Source: Levilactobacillus mulengensis
GTDB lineage: Bacteria > Bacillota > Bacilli > Lactobacillales > Lactobacillaceae
Direction: 5' to 3'
Length of the DNA: 56,599 nt
Assembly: GCF_003946045.1 (NCBI RefSeq)
Contig: NZ_RHNW01000016.1
Location: 1-56,599 of the forward strand
The notes beneath the pieces are model-generated. The model was not told where the DNA came from. It did no database searches and worked only from the letters and a program-made list of their open reading frames with translations. Numbering within the stretch: the stretch's first letter is position 1; every line of letters begins with the position of its first letter. Made by a program: the position numbers and the translations under genes. Shown here piece after piece: positions 49,684-56,599 of the stretch.

Positions 49684-50469
49684 TTATTGGACCAGGCGGA
49701 ACATGACGACGCCGGCCGCCACCGCCACGTTCAACGATTCTGCCTGCCCCTTAATTGGAATGTACAGGTTCCGCGTCGTCATCTGCTGAAGGTCGGGCGC
49801 CATGCCGTTCCCTTCATTACCCATGACAATGGCCCCGGCAGTCAGCTGTGGCACGTCCCGGTAGCTCTTGGCATCCCGGTCCAGGTTCGTTCCGTAAACG
49901 GGCAGGTGACGCCCGGTAAAGGTGCTGATCCAGTCGTGCAGGTCAGCTTCGACCAATTGAATGTGGAATTGGCTCCCCTGCATGGACCGGAGTACCTTAG
50001 GTAAGAACCGACTGGCGGTCCCTTTCCCAAAGACCACACCGGTCAGGCCCGCGGCATCCGCAGTGCGGACCATCGTGCCAATGTTACCGGGATCCTGAAC
50101 GTAATCCAGAAATAGCCAAACGCCCTCAGCCGTGCTGGGATCGCCCACCGTGTCTTTAGGAAGGGGCACCGTCGCGAAGATGCCTTGCGGCGTGCCCGTG
50201 TCCCCAATCGTTTGGGCGATACTGTCGGTCAGTTCGTAGGTGGCCACGTCGGCTGGCAATTCTGCCGCGTGCTCGGCCAATTGGTCGGCCGTCCCCATGA
50301 TGGCGGTCAGTTCGTGTTTAGCCTTGATGGCCTCCTGAACCAAATGCCAACTTTCTAATAGGTAAGATTGCGTGGCTTTACGACCTTTTTTGGTGTTTAA
50401 GGCCCGCCACTGCTTGACCTTTTTGTTCTGTCCCGACGTAATTTTTTCAGTCAACTTGATTACTCCCAT
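49684..50469 (-). CDS. TrmH/SpoU-family RNA 2'-O-methyltransferase
   Basis: A 261-residue SPOUT-class methyltransferase. The N-terminal substrate-binding domain starts KITSGQNKKVKQWRALNTKKG. The knotted catalytic domain shows LDYVQDPGNIGTMVRTADAAG (motif 1), IVMGNEGNGMAPDL (motif 2) and YIPIKGQAESLNVAVAAGVV (motif 3). The target, rRNA or tRNA, is not deducible. The divergent acylphosphatase-yidC pair next to it is a common neighbourhood in lactobacilli. Confidence 0.93.
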   Translation of the reverse strand: MGVIKLTEKITSGQNKKVKQWRALNTKKGRKATQSYLLESWHLVQEAIKAKHELTAIMGTADQLAEHAAELPADVATYELTDSIAQTIGDTGTPQGIFATVPLPKDTVGDPSTAEGVWLFLDYVQDPGNIGTMVRTADAAGLTGVVFGKGTASRFLPKVLRSMQGSQFHIQLVEADLHDWISTFTGRHLPVYGTNLDRDAKSYRDVPQLTAGAIVMGNEGNGMAPDLQQMTTRNLYIPIKGQAESLNVAVAAGVVMFRLVQ

Positions 50470-50632
50470 TCTTTGATCACACGTTTATCGCTAATCCACC
50501 TGGCCACTCACCATTTGTGATGAGCCAGCGGACCCACGTCCGGTATGCGTTCTTTTTCCTAATTTTACCATACCACTGGGCAGGTCCGACCACGCGCGGT
50601 ATGATTAACCTAAAAAATAAAGGAGGCTTTCG

Positions 50633-50905
50633 ATGATTACCCAAGAACTCTTAGTTAGCGGTCGCGTCCAGGGCGTGGGCTTTCGCTACTCGGCCAGCCA
50701 GCTTGCCCAACAACTCGGCGTAACTGGGACCGTGCAGAACCTCCCCAACGGCCAAGTGGCCATCATGGCGAGTGCGGAGGCCGACGTGTTAGCGAACTTC
50801 GCTCAGCAATTGCGCACCAATCTCTCCCCCTGGATTCAGGTCAGTCAGCTCAAGATTACCGACCGTGCGCCCCAACATTTTACGGCGTTTCGGATTATTA
50901 TTTGA
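50633..50905 (+). CDS. acyP: Acylphosphatase
   Basis: A 90-residue enzyme that hydrolyses acyl phosphates. The active-site loop [20 protein letters not shown] contains the phosphate-binding arginine (in GFRY), and the catalytic asparagine is in [24 protein letters not shown] lies seven or eight bases before ATG. It precedes yidC by about 100 bases. Confidence 0.95.
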   Translation: MITQELLVSGRVQGVGFRYSASQLAQQLGVTGTVQNLPNGQVAIMASAEADVLANFAQQLRTNLSPWIQVSQLKITDRAPQHFTAFRIII

Positions 50906-51007
50906 AAATGCCCGCTAAATCAAGTAAGATGTTTGATGTTAACGGCATTTTGCCGCTGGGGGCGTCCGCGCTCTACATGTTTATTTAAAAGGGGTTCAAA
51001 ACATAAA

Positions 51008-51925
51008 ATGAAAATCTCCAAGAAAGTCTCTGTCACCACCGCTCTAGTTGCGATGGCACTAGTGCTTAGTGGGTGTGTGCAGACGAAAAACGGGAAGCCA
51101 TACGGCCTCGTTTACGATTACCTAGCCATTCCTGGGCAACACGTCATGAATTGGTTAGCCAACTTCTTCGGCGGTAGCTACGGTTGGGCGATTATTATTC
51201 TGACCGTGATTGTGCGAATGGTTCTGTTACCAGTCATGGTGAAGCAAATGCGCGGCGCCACGGTTCAACAGGAAAAGATCTCGATGATTCGGCCACAAAT
51301 GACCGCCTTGCAAAAGCAACAAAAGGCTGCCAAAACGCCAGAAGAACAACAGGCTGCCAGTCAAGCCATGATGGCCCTCTACCGGAACAACGGGATCAGT
51401 ATGACCGGTGGAATCGGGTGTTTGCCACTGTTGATTCAAATGCCCGTCTTCGCTGCCCTGTACGCGGCCATTCGGTATTCACCAGAATTACAGAGTGCTG
51501 TCTTCTTGAACATTCCCTTGGGGAAGGCTAGCTGGATCTTAGCCTTACTGTCCTTCCTCTCCTACCTGCTGCAAGGGTACCTGTCCTTGCTGGGGATGCC
51601 GGAAGAACAGAAGAAGCAGATGCGCTTCACCCTGCTGCTGTCACCCGTCATGATTTTATTCTTCACGATGAGTTCCCCAGCCGGATTAGGCCTGTACTTC
51701 TTCGTCGGTGGGTTGTTCGCCTGCCTGCAAACGCTGATCATCAACTTCTATCGCCCACGGATTCGTAAAGAGATCCAAGCGAAAATGAAGGATCGGCCAG
51801 CACCCGTTGTTGAACCGGTCGTCGCCAAGCCTGTGACCCCGGCTGCTAAACAAGCAACGGCTAAAAAGGCCAGCCAAAAGAATCGGAATCGTAACGCTGG
51901 TAAGCAACAACATCATCAAAAATAA
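51008..51925 (+). CDS. yidC: Membrane protein insertase YidC (lipoprotein form)
   Basis: YidC inserts and folds membrane proteins, alone or with Sec. The 305-residue protein from ATG 51008 starts with a lipoprotein signal ending LVLSGC, so the mature N-terminus is a lipid-modified cysteine. Five membrane helices follow, with the hydrophilic-groove arginine region IVRMVLLPVMVKQMRG and GISMTGGIGCLPLLIQMPVF. The basic C-terminal tail (KKASQKNRNRNAGKQQHHQK) can bind ribosomes. The extended tail is typical of the YidC2 type; a second yidC next to rnpA is expected elsewhere. Confidence 0.95.
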   Translation: MKISKKVSVTTALVAMALVLSGCVQTKNGKPYGLVYDYLAIPGQHVMNWLANFFGGSYGWAIIILTVIVRMVLLPVMVKQMRGATVQQEKISMIRPQMTALQKQQKAAKTPEEQQAASQAMMALYRNNGISMTGGIGCLPLLIQMPVFAALYAAIRYSPELQSAVFLNIPLGKASWILALLSFLSYLLQGYLSLLGMPEEQKKQMRFTLLLSPVMILFFTMSSPAGLGLYFFVGGLFACLQTLIINFYRPRIRKEIQAKMKDRPAPVVEPVVAKPVTPAAKQATAKKASQKNRNRNAGKQQHHQK

Positions 51926-51937
51926 CGGCTAATGTGT

Positions 51938-51974
51938 AAAGGCGTCGACTGATTTTCTCAGCCGGCGCCTTTTT
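51938..51974 (+). terminator. Terminator of yidC
   Basis: AAAGGCG-TCGACTGA and TCAGCCGGCGCCTTT form an imperfect stem followed by TTTTTC on the plus strand, 13 bases behind the yidC stop. From there to 52147 no gene is visible. Confidence 0.85.
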
Positions 51975-52147
51975 CTGTATCCTTATTTAGTTGTTAGTGG
52001 CAAAAAGCTTAGCTATCCCTTTTGCATCCACTTTTGGGCCTCATTTCTAACTTTTCCGTCGACCAGACTTCTGAACCAAGAAATGGGACAAGAAGTGATT
52101 TCAACCCCATTTGCTAGTAACAAAAAGCGTTATTTAAGCATCCCCAT

Positions 52148-52552
52148 TTAGCTCATCATCAATTTCTGACGAATGCCACTAGGCACCGTCGCCCGGTCAA
52201 CCTTGCTCCAGGATTCCACGTTTTGCCCCTTGGTACTGATTTTTAAAAATTTATTAGGCTTCAACTTCCATTGCGAATCAAAAGCCACCGTCCGTGACTC
52301 GCCCTGGGCATTGTAGGTCAACAGATGGTAAGTGTATTCGTCCTCACCACCCCCACCGATAAAGTGTCGAATAGGCTTGGCATTGGTTGAGGCGTACACG
52401 TCTTCAATCTTGACTAACGGATTCACATTATCCGCCGCCATGGCCAGTTCGGAATGCTTATTCTTGGTCAAGTTGGGCAACAGGAAGGCCCCTACACCTA
52501 AGATCACGACAATACTGGCAACGAACACAAAAAACTTACTGATAAATTTCAT
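52148..52552 (-). CDS. YxeA family exported protein
   Basis: A 134-residue protein with an N-terminal signal anchor (about 5-27, FFVFVASIVVILGVGAFLLP). Its soluble part fits the YxeA (DUF1093) family: EYTYHLLTYNAQGESRTVAF, KPNKFLKISTKGQNVESW, IRQKLM. Members are small secreted proteins of unknown role, often near bacteriocin or stress genes. ATG follows AGGGGG. It has its own promoter. Confidence 0.85.
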   Translation of the reverse strand: MKFISKFFVFVASIVVILGVGAFLLPNLTKNKHSELAMAADNVNPLVKIEDVYASTNAKPIRHFIGGGGEDEYTYHLLTYNAQGESRTVAFDSQWKLKPNKFLKISTKGQNVESWSKVDRATVPSGIRQKLMMS

Positions 52553-52604
52553 TTTAAAATCCCCCTATATCGGTTAATTACTCAAGTAACTAACTAGTTA
52601 CCAT

Positions 52605-52633
52605 AGCATACCCGAACCAGCAAATCCTGTCAA
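52605..52633 (-). promoter_or_regulatory. Promoter of the YxeA-like gene
   Basis: TTGACA (52628-52633, perfect), exactly 17 bases and TATGCT (52605-52610) lie on the minus strand about 50 bases before the start codon. The leader contains TAACTAGTTAGTTAC-like direct and inverted repeats that could bind a regulator. Confidence 0.8.
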
Positions 52634-52669
52634 TCACAATTTGAAATTTTCAACTGATTGTATACAGCA

Positions 52670-52710
52670 AAAAGGGGCATCTTCAGCATTTCAACTGAAG
52701 GTGTCCCTTT
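52670..52710 (-). terminator. Terminator of the two-component operon
   Basis: On the minus strand AAAGGGACACCTTCAG and CTGAAGATGCCCCTTT pair with two mismatches and are followed by TTTTTGC, directly behind the histidine kinase stop codon. Confidence 0.88.
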
Positions 52711-52716
52711 AAAAAC

Positions 52717-54360
52717 TTATTTTTCATCTGATGAATCCGGTGTGTCTGGCTTATCGGCCTGACTATCGTCAACCAATAGCGCTGACTTGATCCCCGGAAT
52801 CTCATCGTTGGCTGCCTGAACCCGTTCCTTCTTGTCGGTCAGGATTTGCGCATCCTCATCCGATAAGATTGGCAGGGAGACCCGGAAGACCGAGCCCTGA
52901 CCCAGCGCACTCTCGATGGTAATCTTCCCGTGGTACGCCTCAATCAGGCGCTTGGCAATGGCTAAGCCGAGCCCATTGCCCCCCTTGGTCCGCGAACGGG
53001 CCTTGTCGACACGGTAGAAGCGGTTAAAGACCCGGTCACGGTTCTCCTGGGAGATTCCCTCACCAAAGTCTTGAACGGCTACCTCGAGGTTCCTAGTGTC
53101 ACTCTCGTAGCTCATATGAACTTCCTTGCGCTTCTGCGAGTACTTCACGGCATTGTCCATCAGAATGATCAGGATCTGTTCCAAATGATTCCGATAGATT
53201 TGCGCTTGCACTGGCCGATGCACATCGTTATCCAAAATAAACACGTAATCCGGATGAATCATTTTAAAGTTGTCGAAGACTTGTTCCACAACTTCACTGA
53301 CGTCCGAAACCTCATTGGGGTAATTGACCTCAATCTGTTCGGCTCGTTGCAGGTCCAACATTTCTTGGACCAGACTCTTCATCCGTTTTGTTTCCTGCAG
53401 GGACGCCTTGATGGACTCGTTCAAGACCTCCGGATCATCCTTGCCCCACCGGTCCAGCATCTCCATGTGCCCCTGAATAATGGCCACGGGCGTCCGCAAT
53501 TCATGGGAAACATCTTCCACGAATTGCTGTTGCTGATCCATGTAGCGCTGGGTGGTGTCGAGCATGTCGTTAAACAAATTGCCCAAGTCACTCAGTTCAT
53601 CTTGGTGGTGTAGCTCTGGGACCCGCCGATCGGTCTGGGGATCCTCACGCATGGCATGAATGGTCTCCCGGATTTCCTCGACCGGCCGCAACAGGAAGGT
53701 CGCTAGGCTGTAGCTCAGAACGGCAGCGGCTAAGACCGCCATCATCCCCAGCACCACTTCGACCTGCAACAGCTTGACCTGGGTGGCGCGATAGTCCCGT
53801 AGATTATCGGTGACCTGCACGTACCCCAGAATCTTGTTGCCCTGCTTTGCGCGGATTGGTGCCGAGCCAACCAAATTCTTATGACCGCTGATGACTCGCG
53901 TCGCAATCCGTTCCTTATTGCTCTTCGCAAATTTGATTGGACTGTTCCGCGTGGCAAACAGTGGCTGGCCCTGATAATCATAGACCGTCACCGTTTGGCT
54001 ATCGCGGGCAAGACTCGTGATCACCGCATTGTTATAGGCACCAGCCGGCTTCTTGGCCTCAGACATCACGGTCCGTGGCCGCAACAACTGGTTGACCTGG
54101 TTACCCGTCAACGGCTGCTTCTGGTTATTCAACTTCTCAACCACAACGTTCAACGTATCTGACACGTGGGTCTTTTCCTGGCGCATCAGAACCGTCATAA
54201 AACTATTAAAGATCAGGAGAACAATCACCGCAAAGATGACCAGTACCCCAAAAGCCGTGGTTAACGCCCACTCCCACTTCAGGGAGAAACGAAAACCCGG
54301 CTTCTTCGGTTGGGCATCGGCTTGATCGGTAGTCGTCTCCGTTAGTTCTGGCGATTTCAC
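52717..54360 (-). CDS. Sensor histidine kinase (OmpR-type two-component system)
   Basis: A 547-residue membrane kinase. It has a cytosolic N-terminal tail, TM1 at about 31-56, an extracellular sensor region of about 145 residues, TM2 at about 203-225 and a HAMP domain. The dimerisation domain follows with the phosphorylated His in FVEDVSHELRTPVAIIQGH, then N box MDNAVKYSQ, G1 DFGEGIS and G2 GGNGLGLAIAK. A charged Asp-rich tail follows the ATPase domain. Architecture resembles ArlS-type kinases of Firmicutes, but the signal is unknown. It overlaps the regulator gene by four bases. Confidence 0.94.
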   Translation of the reverse strand: MKSPELTETTTDQADAQPKKPGFRFSLKWEWALTTAFGVLVIFAVIVLLIFNSFMTVLMRQEKTHVSDTLNVVVEKLNNQKQPLTGNQVNQLLRPRTVMSEAKKPAGAYNNAVITSLARDSQTVTVYDYQGQPLFATRNSPIKFAKSNKERIATRVISGHKNLVGSAPIRAKQGNKILGYVQVTDNLRDYRATQVKLLQVEVVLGMMAVLAAAVLSYSLATFLLRPVEEIRETIHAMREDPQTDRRVPELHHQDELSDLGNLFNDMLDTTQRYMDQQQQFVEDVSHELRTPVAIIQGHMEMLDRWGKDDPEVLNESIKASLQETKRMKSLVQEMLDLQRAEQIEVNYPNEVSDVSEVVEQVFDNFKMIHPDYVFILDNDVHRPVQAQIYRNHLEQILIILMDNAVKYSQKRKEVHMSYESDTRNLEVAVQDFGEGISQENRDRVFNRFYRVDKARSRTKGGNGLGLAIAKRLIEAYHGKITIESALGQGSVFRVSLPILSDEDAQILTDKKERVQAANDEIPGIKSALLVDDSQADKPDTPDSSDEK

Positions 54361-55043
54361 GAACGCATCACGTACCCTGTCCCCCGGACCGTCTGGATGT
54401 AGCTCTTCTGGCCGGCGACATCAATTTTATTCCGCAGGTAACGCACGTAAACGTCCACCACGTTGGTTTCAACTTCGGACTCGTAACCCCAAACCTTGGT
54501 TAACAGGACATCCCGGGCCAAAACGACGTTGATATTTTCCATTAAGGCTAACAGCAATTCGTATTCCCGCTTGGTCAGGTTGATCACCTCATCGCCACGA
54601 CGCACGATACGGTTTTCCTTTTCAATCGTCAGGTCCTTGAACTTAACGGTCGTTTGCTTGGTGTTCTTCTGCTCGCCTTCCAGGTGAATCCGCCGTAACA
54701 GCGCCCGCACCCGTGCGAGTAATTCTTCAATGGCAAATGGCTTCACGATGTAGTCGTCGGCCCCATGGTCTAACCCGGAAACCCGGTCGATCACGGAATC
54801 ACGCGCCGTCATCATGATGATTGGCGTGCTCTTCACTTCGCGTACCCGGCGGGCAACTTCGATCCCGTTCAATTCAGGCAGCATGAGGTCCAGCAAAATG
54901 ACATCGAAGTCCTGTGACAGTGCGGCTTCTAATCCGGTCCGACCATTGAATTGCACGTTGGTTTCGTAACCTTCATGCTTTAATTCCAATTCAACAAAGC
55001 GGGCAAGATTTTTTTCATCTTCAATAATTAAAATTCGACTCAT
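54357..55043 (-). CDS. OmpR-family response regulator
   Basis: A 228-residue regulator. The receiver domain has the acidic pair in IIEDEKNLARFV, the phosphoacceptor Asp in VILLDLMLPELNG (near residue 52), Thr in IIMMTARDS and Lys in YIVKPFAIEEL. The C-terminal winged helix contains INLTKREYELLLALMEN and TNVVDVYVRYLRNKID. It is first in the operon with the overlapping kinase gene. It resembles ArlR, but the regulon cannot be inferred. Confidence 0.96.
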   Translation of the reverse strand: MSRILIIEDEKNLARFVELELKHEGYETNVQFNGRTGLEAALSQDFDVILLDLMLPELNGIEVARRVREVKSTPIIMMTARDSVIDRVSGLDHGADDYIVKPFAIEELLARVRALLRRIHLEGEQKNTKQTTVKFKDLTIEKENRIVRRGDEVINLTKREYELLLALMENINVVLARDVLLTKVWGYESEVETNVVDVYVRYLRNKIDVAGQKSYIQTVRGTGYVMRS

Positions 55044-55393
55044 TGCGCTCTAACTCCTCTGGCTATTTCACGGCAGCCGCTGTAATCAAACCCATACTAC
55101 CAGCGGCCGTCCGATAATCATTTCAACATTTAATTTTATCATATTTTCTCATAATTGTATGCAAAAGCACGCGGCTTCTCACATTTAGTTATTTCTTTAC
55201 TTTCTAAACCGGGAAAAAGTCCTTCACTTGCAAACAACAACCGGTTGCATTCGATAGTTAAGTTTGCTTTTGAAAACGGTTAAGTAGTTTGCTTCACATT
55301 GTTGATTACTGTATTCTTCTATTGTAGGCTTGATTTAACGCTAATTAATTAGTAACTTGGTTAAATCTTAATAATTTTTGTGCAAATTTTCAC
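55044..55393. other. Divergent intergenic region between response regulator and adhP
   Basis: AT-rich and without a gene. TTTTGCATA followed by TATGATAAAATT on the minus strand (about 55135-55165) could be the regulator promoter. CAACCGGTTG near 55238-55247 is a perfect 10-base palindrome. TGAAAACGGTTAAG at 55272-55285 resembles a catabolite-response element at 12 of 14 positions. Confidence 0.4.
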
Positions 55394-55421
55394 TTGCAAC
55401 TCACCACTTTTGCAGTATACT
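55394..55421 (+). promoter_or_regulatory. Promoter of adhP
   Basis: TTGCAA (55394-55399), 16 bases and TATACT (55416-55421) precede the gene by about 37 bases, with AAGAGGAG as ribosome site. Confidence 0.75.
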
Positions 55422-55457
55422 AGCTCTTGTAGATAAAAAGAAAGAGGAGTTGTTTTC

Positions 55458-56474
55458 ATGAAAGCAGCAGTTATTCGCGATTCAGTAGACGGTTACGTTG
55501 ATATCAAAGATGTTACGCTTCGTCCCATCACCCATGGGGAAGCCTTAGTTAAGATGGAATATTGTGGTCTTTGCCACACCGACTTACACGTGGCTGCCGG
55601 TGACTTCGGCAAGCAACCTGGCCGGATCATTGGGCACGAAGGTGTTGGGAAAGTTATCCAAGTTGCTGACGACGTTGAAAACTTGAAGATTGGCGACCGT
55701 GTTTCCGTTGCCTGGTTCTTCAAGGGTTGTGGCCACTGTGAATATTGCTTGACTGGTCGCGAAACACTTTGCCGTAATGTTAAGAACTCCGGGTTCACCG
55801 TTGATGGTGCCATGGCTGAAGAATGTATCGTTGATGCCAACTACGCCGTTAAGGTTCCAGATGGCTTGGACCCCGTTGAAGCAACCTCATTGACTTGTGC
55901 CGGTGTCACCATGTACAAGGCTTTGAAGGTCGGCGAAACGAAACCTGGCCAATGGGTTGAAGTTGTTGGTGCCGGTGGTTTAGGTAACCTGGCTATCCAA
56001 TACGCCCACAACGTCTTCGGTGCCCACGTGGTCGCCGTTGATGGTAACCCTGACAAGTTGGCTGCTGCTAAGGCTAACGGTGCCGAAGTGCTGATCAACC
56101 GGCATGACGGTGATGTTGCTGAACAAATCCAAGCTAAGGTCGGCGGTGTGGATAACGCCCAAGTTACGGCCGTTAACAAGGACGCCTTCACCCAGTCCGT
56201 TAACGCTTTGAAGCCAGATGGCAAGTTGGTTGCCGTTGCCTTACCACAAGGTGACATGGAATTAAACATCGCCAAGACGGTGTTAGACGGTATCTCTGTT
56301 CGTGGTTCCCTAGTTGGGACTCGTCAAGACTTAGCCGAAACGTTCCAATTCGGTGCAGAAGGCAAGGTTCACCCAATCGTGAAGACCCGTCGTCTGGACG
56401 AAGTTAACGATATCATCGACGAAATGAAGAACAACCAAATCGTTGGCCGGATGGTCGTTGATTTTACTAAATAA
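55458..56474 (+). CDS. adhP: Zinc-dependent alcohol dehydrogenase
   Basis: A 338-residue NAD-dependent medium-chain alcohol dehydrogenase that interconverts ethanol and acetaldehyde in family members. The catalytic zinc ligands are in [10 protein letters not shown] (Cys) and [10 protein letters not shown] (His, Glu). The structural zinc site has four cysteines in [16 protein letters not shown]. The Rossmann motif is [11 protein letters not shown]. Codons are strongly biased, indicating high expression, as expected for an enzyme that reoxidises NADH in fermentation. It is monocistronic, with its own promoter and terminator. Confidence 0.95.
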   Translation: MKAAVIRDSVDGYVDIKDVTLRPITHGEALVKMEYCGLCHTDLHVAAGDFGKQPGRIIGHEGVGKVIQVADDVENLKIGDRVSVAWFFKGCGHCEYCLTGRETLCRNVKNSGFTVDGAMAEECIVDANYAVKVPDGLDPVEATSLTCAGVTMYKALKVGETKPGQWVEVVGAGGLGNLAIQYAHNVFGAHVVAVDGNPDKLAAAKANGAEVLINRHDGDVAEQIQAKVGGVDNAQVTAVNKDAFTQSVNALKPDGKLVAVALPQGDMELNIAKTVLDGISVRGSLVGTRQDLAETFQFGAEGKVHPIVKTRRLDEVNDIIDEMKNNQIVGRMVVDFTK

Positions 56475-56498
56475 GGGTTCCAAACTTTAATACTTCCG

Positions 56499-56526
56499 AA
56501 AGCCGCTCCCGTGAAGAGCGGCTTTT
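56499..56526 (+). terminator. Terminator of adhP
   Basis: AAAGCCGCTC and GAGCGGCTTT form a perfect 10-bp stem with a 7-base loop, followed by TTATAT. Beyond it, TATACT at the window end may be the -10 box of the next gene. Confidence 0.85.
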
Positions 56527-56599
56527 ATATGAAATAAAAGAATATTTGAGCGCACTAAACCATAACGCTCGAATCAGCGAAAAAATTCTAGTATACTAG

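Noticed and set aside
3700..49700. Interpretation of the dispersed repeats as a CRISPR array or as an ordinary insertion sequence
   Set aside because: Copies are scattered over the window, lack regular spacers and encode no protein. No transposase gene or clear target duplication was found near any of them.
1..56599. tRNA or rRNA genes
   Set aside because: I looked for TTCGA-type T loops within plausible cloverleafs and found none that fold; the T-box leader is the only tRNA-related element seen.

Overview
The window is a chromosomal segment of a low-GC Gram-positive lactic acid bacterium of the family Lactobacillaceae. Gene order, Shine-Dalgarno sequences of the AGGAGG type, LPxTN sorting signals, a T-box, an L21 leader and a GlnR operator all point there. 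Base composition looks near 50 percent G+C by eye, which would suit a GC-richer genus such as Levilactobacillus or Lactiplantibacillus; I cannot fix the genus from sequence alone. Most genes are on the minus strand.

Layout. 0-5 kb: priA, coaBC, rpoZ, gmk. 5.4-5.9 kb: a small plus-strand gene behind a consensus promoter overlapped by two LexA-type boxes. 5.9-10.4 kb: two paralogous cell-wall-anchored Cna_B proteins. 10.6-21.1 kb: the conserved block recN-argR-tlyA-ispA-xseB-xseA-folD-nusB-asp23-efp-pepP-rpmA-prp-rplU, with the L21 leader in front of rplU. 21.2-29 kb: a TetR regulator, a dUTPase operon with two unknown genes, glnR-glnA with a GlnR box, miaA and a phosphodiesterase gene. 29.4-35.1 kb: DUF3042 protein, rhodanese-like protein, glucokinase, YqgQ, rhomboid protease, 5-formyl-THF cyclo-ligase, L33 and PBP2B. 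36.4-43.6 kb: yfhO, a HesB-like gene, greA, udk, mltG, a degenerate tandem repeat and a small exported protein. 43.9-50.5 kb: pheS-pheT behind a Phe T-box, an HxlR regulator, an HD hydrolase and an rRNA methyltransferase. 50.6-56.6 kb: acylphosphatase, yidC, a YxeA-like protein, an OmpR-type two-component system and a zinc alcohol dehydrogenase.

The feature that ordinary annotation does not explain is a family of GC-rich non-coding repeats of about 75-290 bp, with at least 13 copies or fragments between genes. The long copies fold into a large hairpin. An apical 7-bp stem is fully complementary in all eight long copies (one uses a G-U pair) although its sequence differs in most of them. Compensatory changes also occur in the ~25-bp basal stem and, in several copies, in the outermost arms. 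A second subtype shows the same at a different hairpin. Forms carrying the outer GGGCTGGTGAAAA arms lie 9-74 nt behind stop codons with one fixed end facing the gene in six of six cases. Core-only forms lie upstream of gene starts with one fixed end facing the gene. I read this as a dispersed structured RNA or foldback element and could not match it to a family I know.
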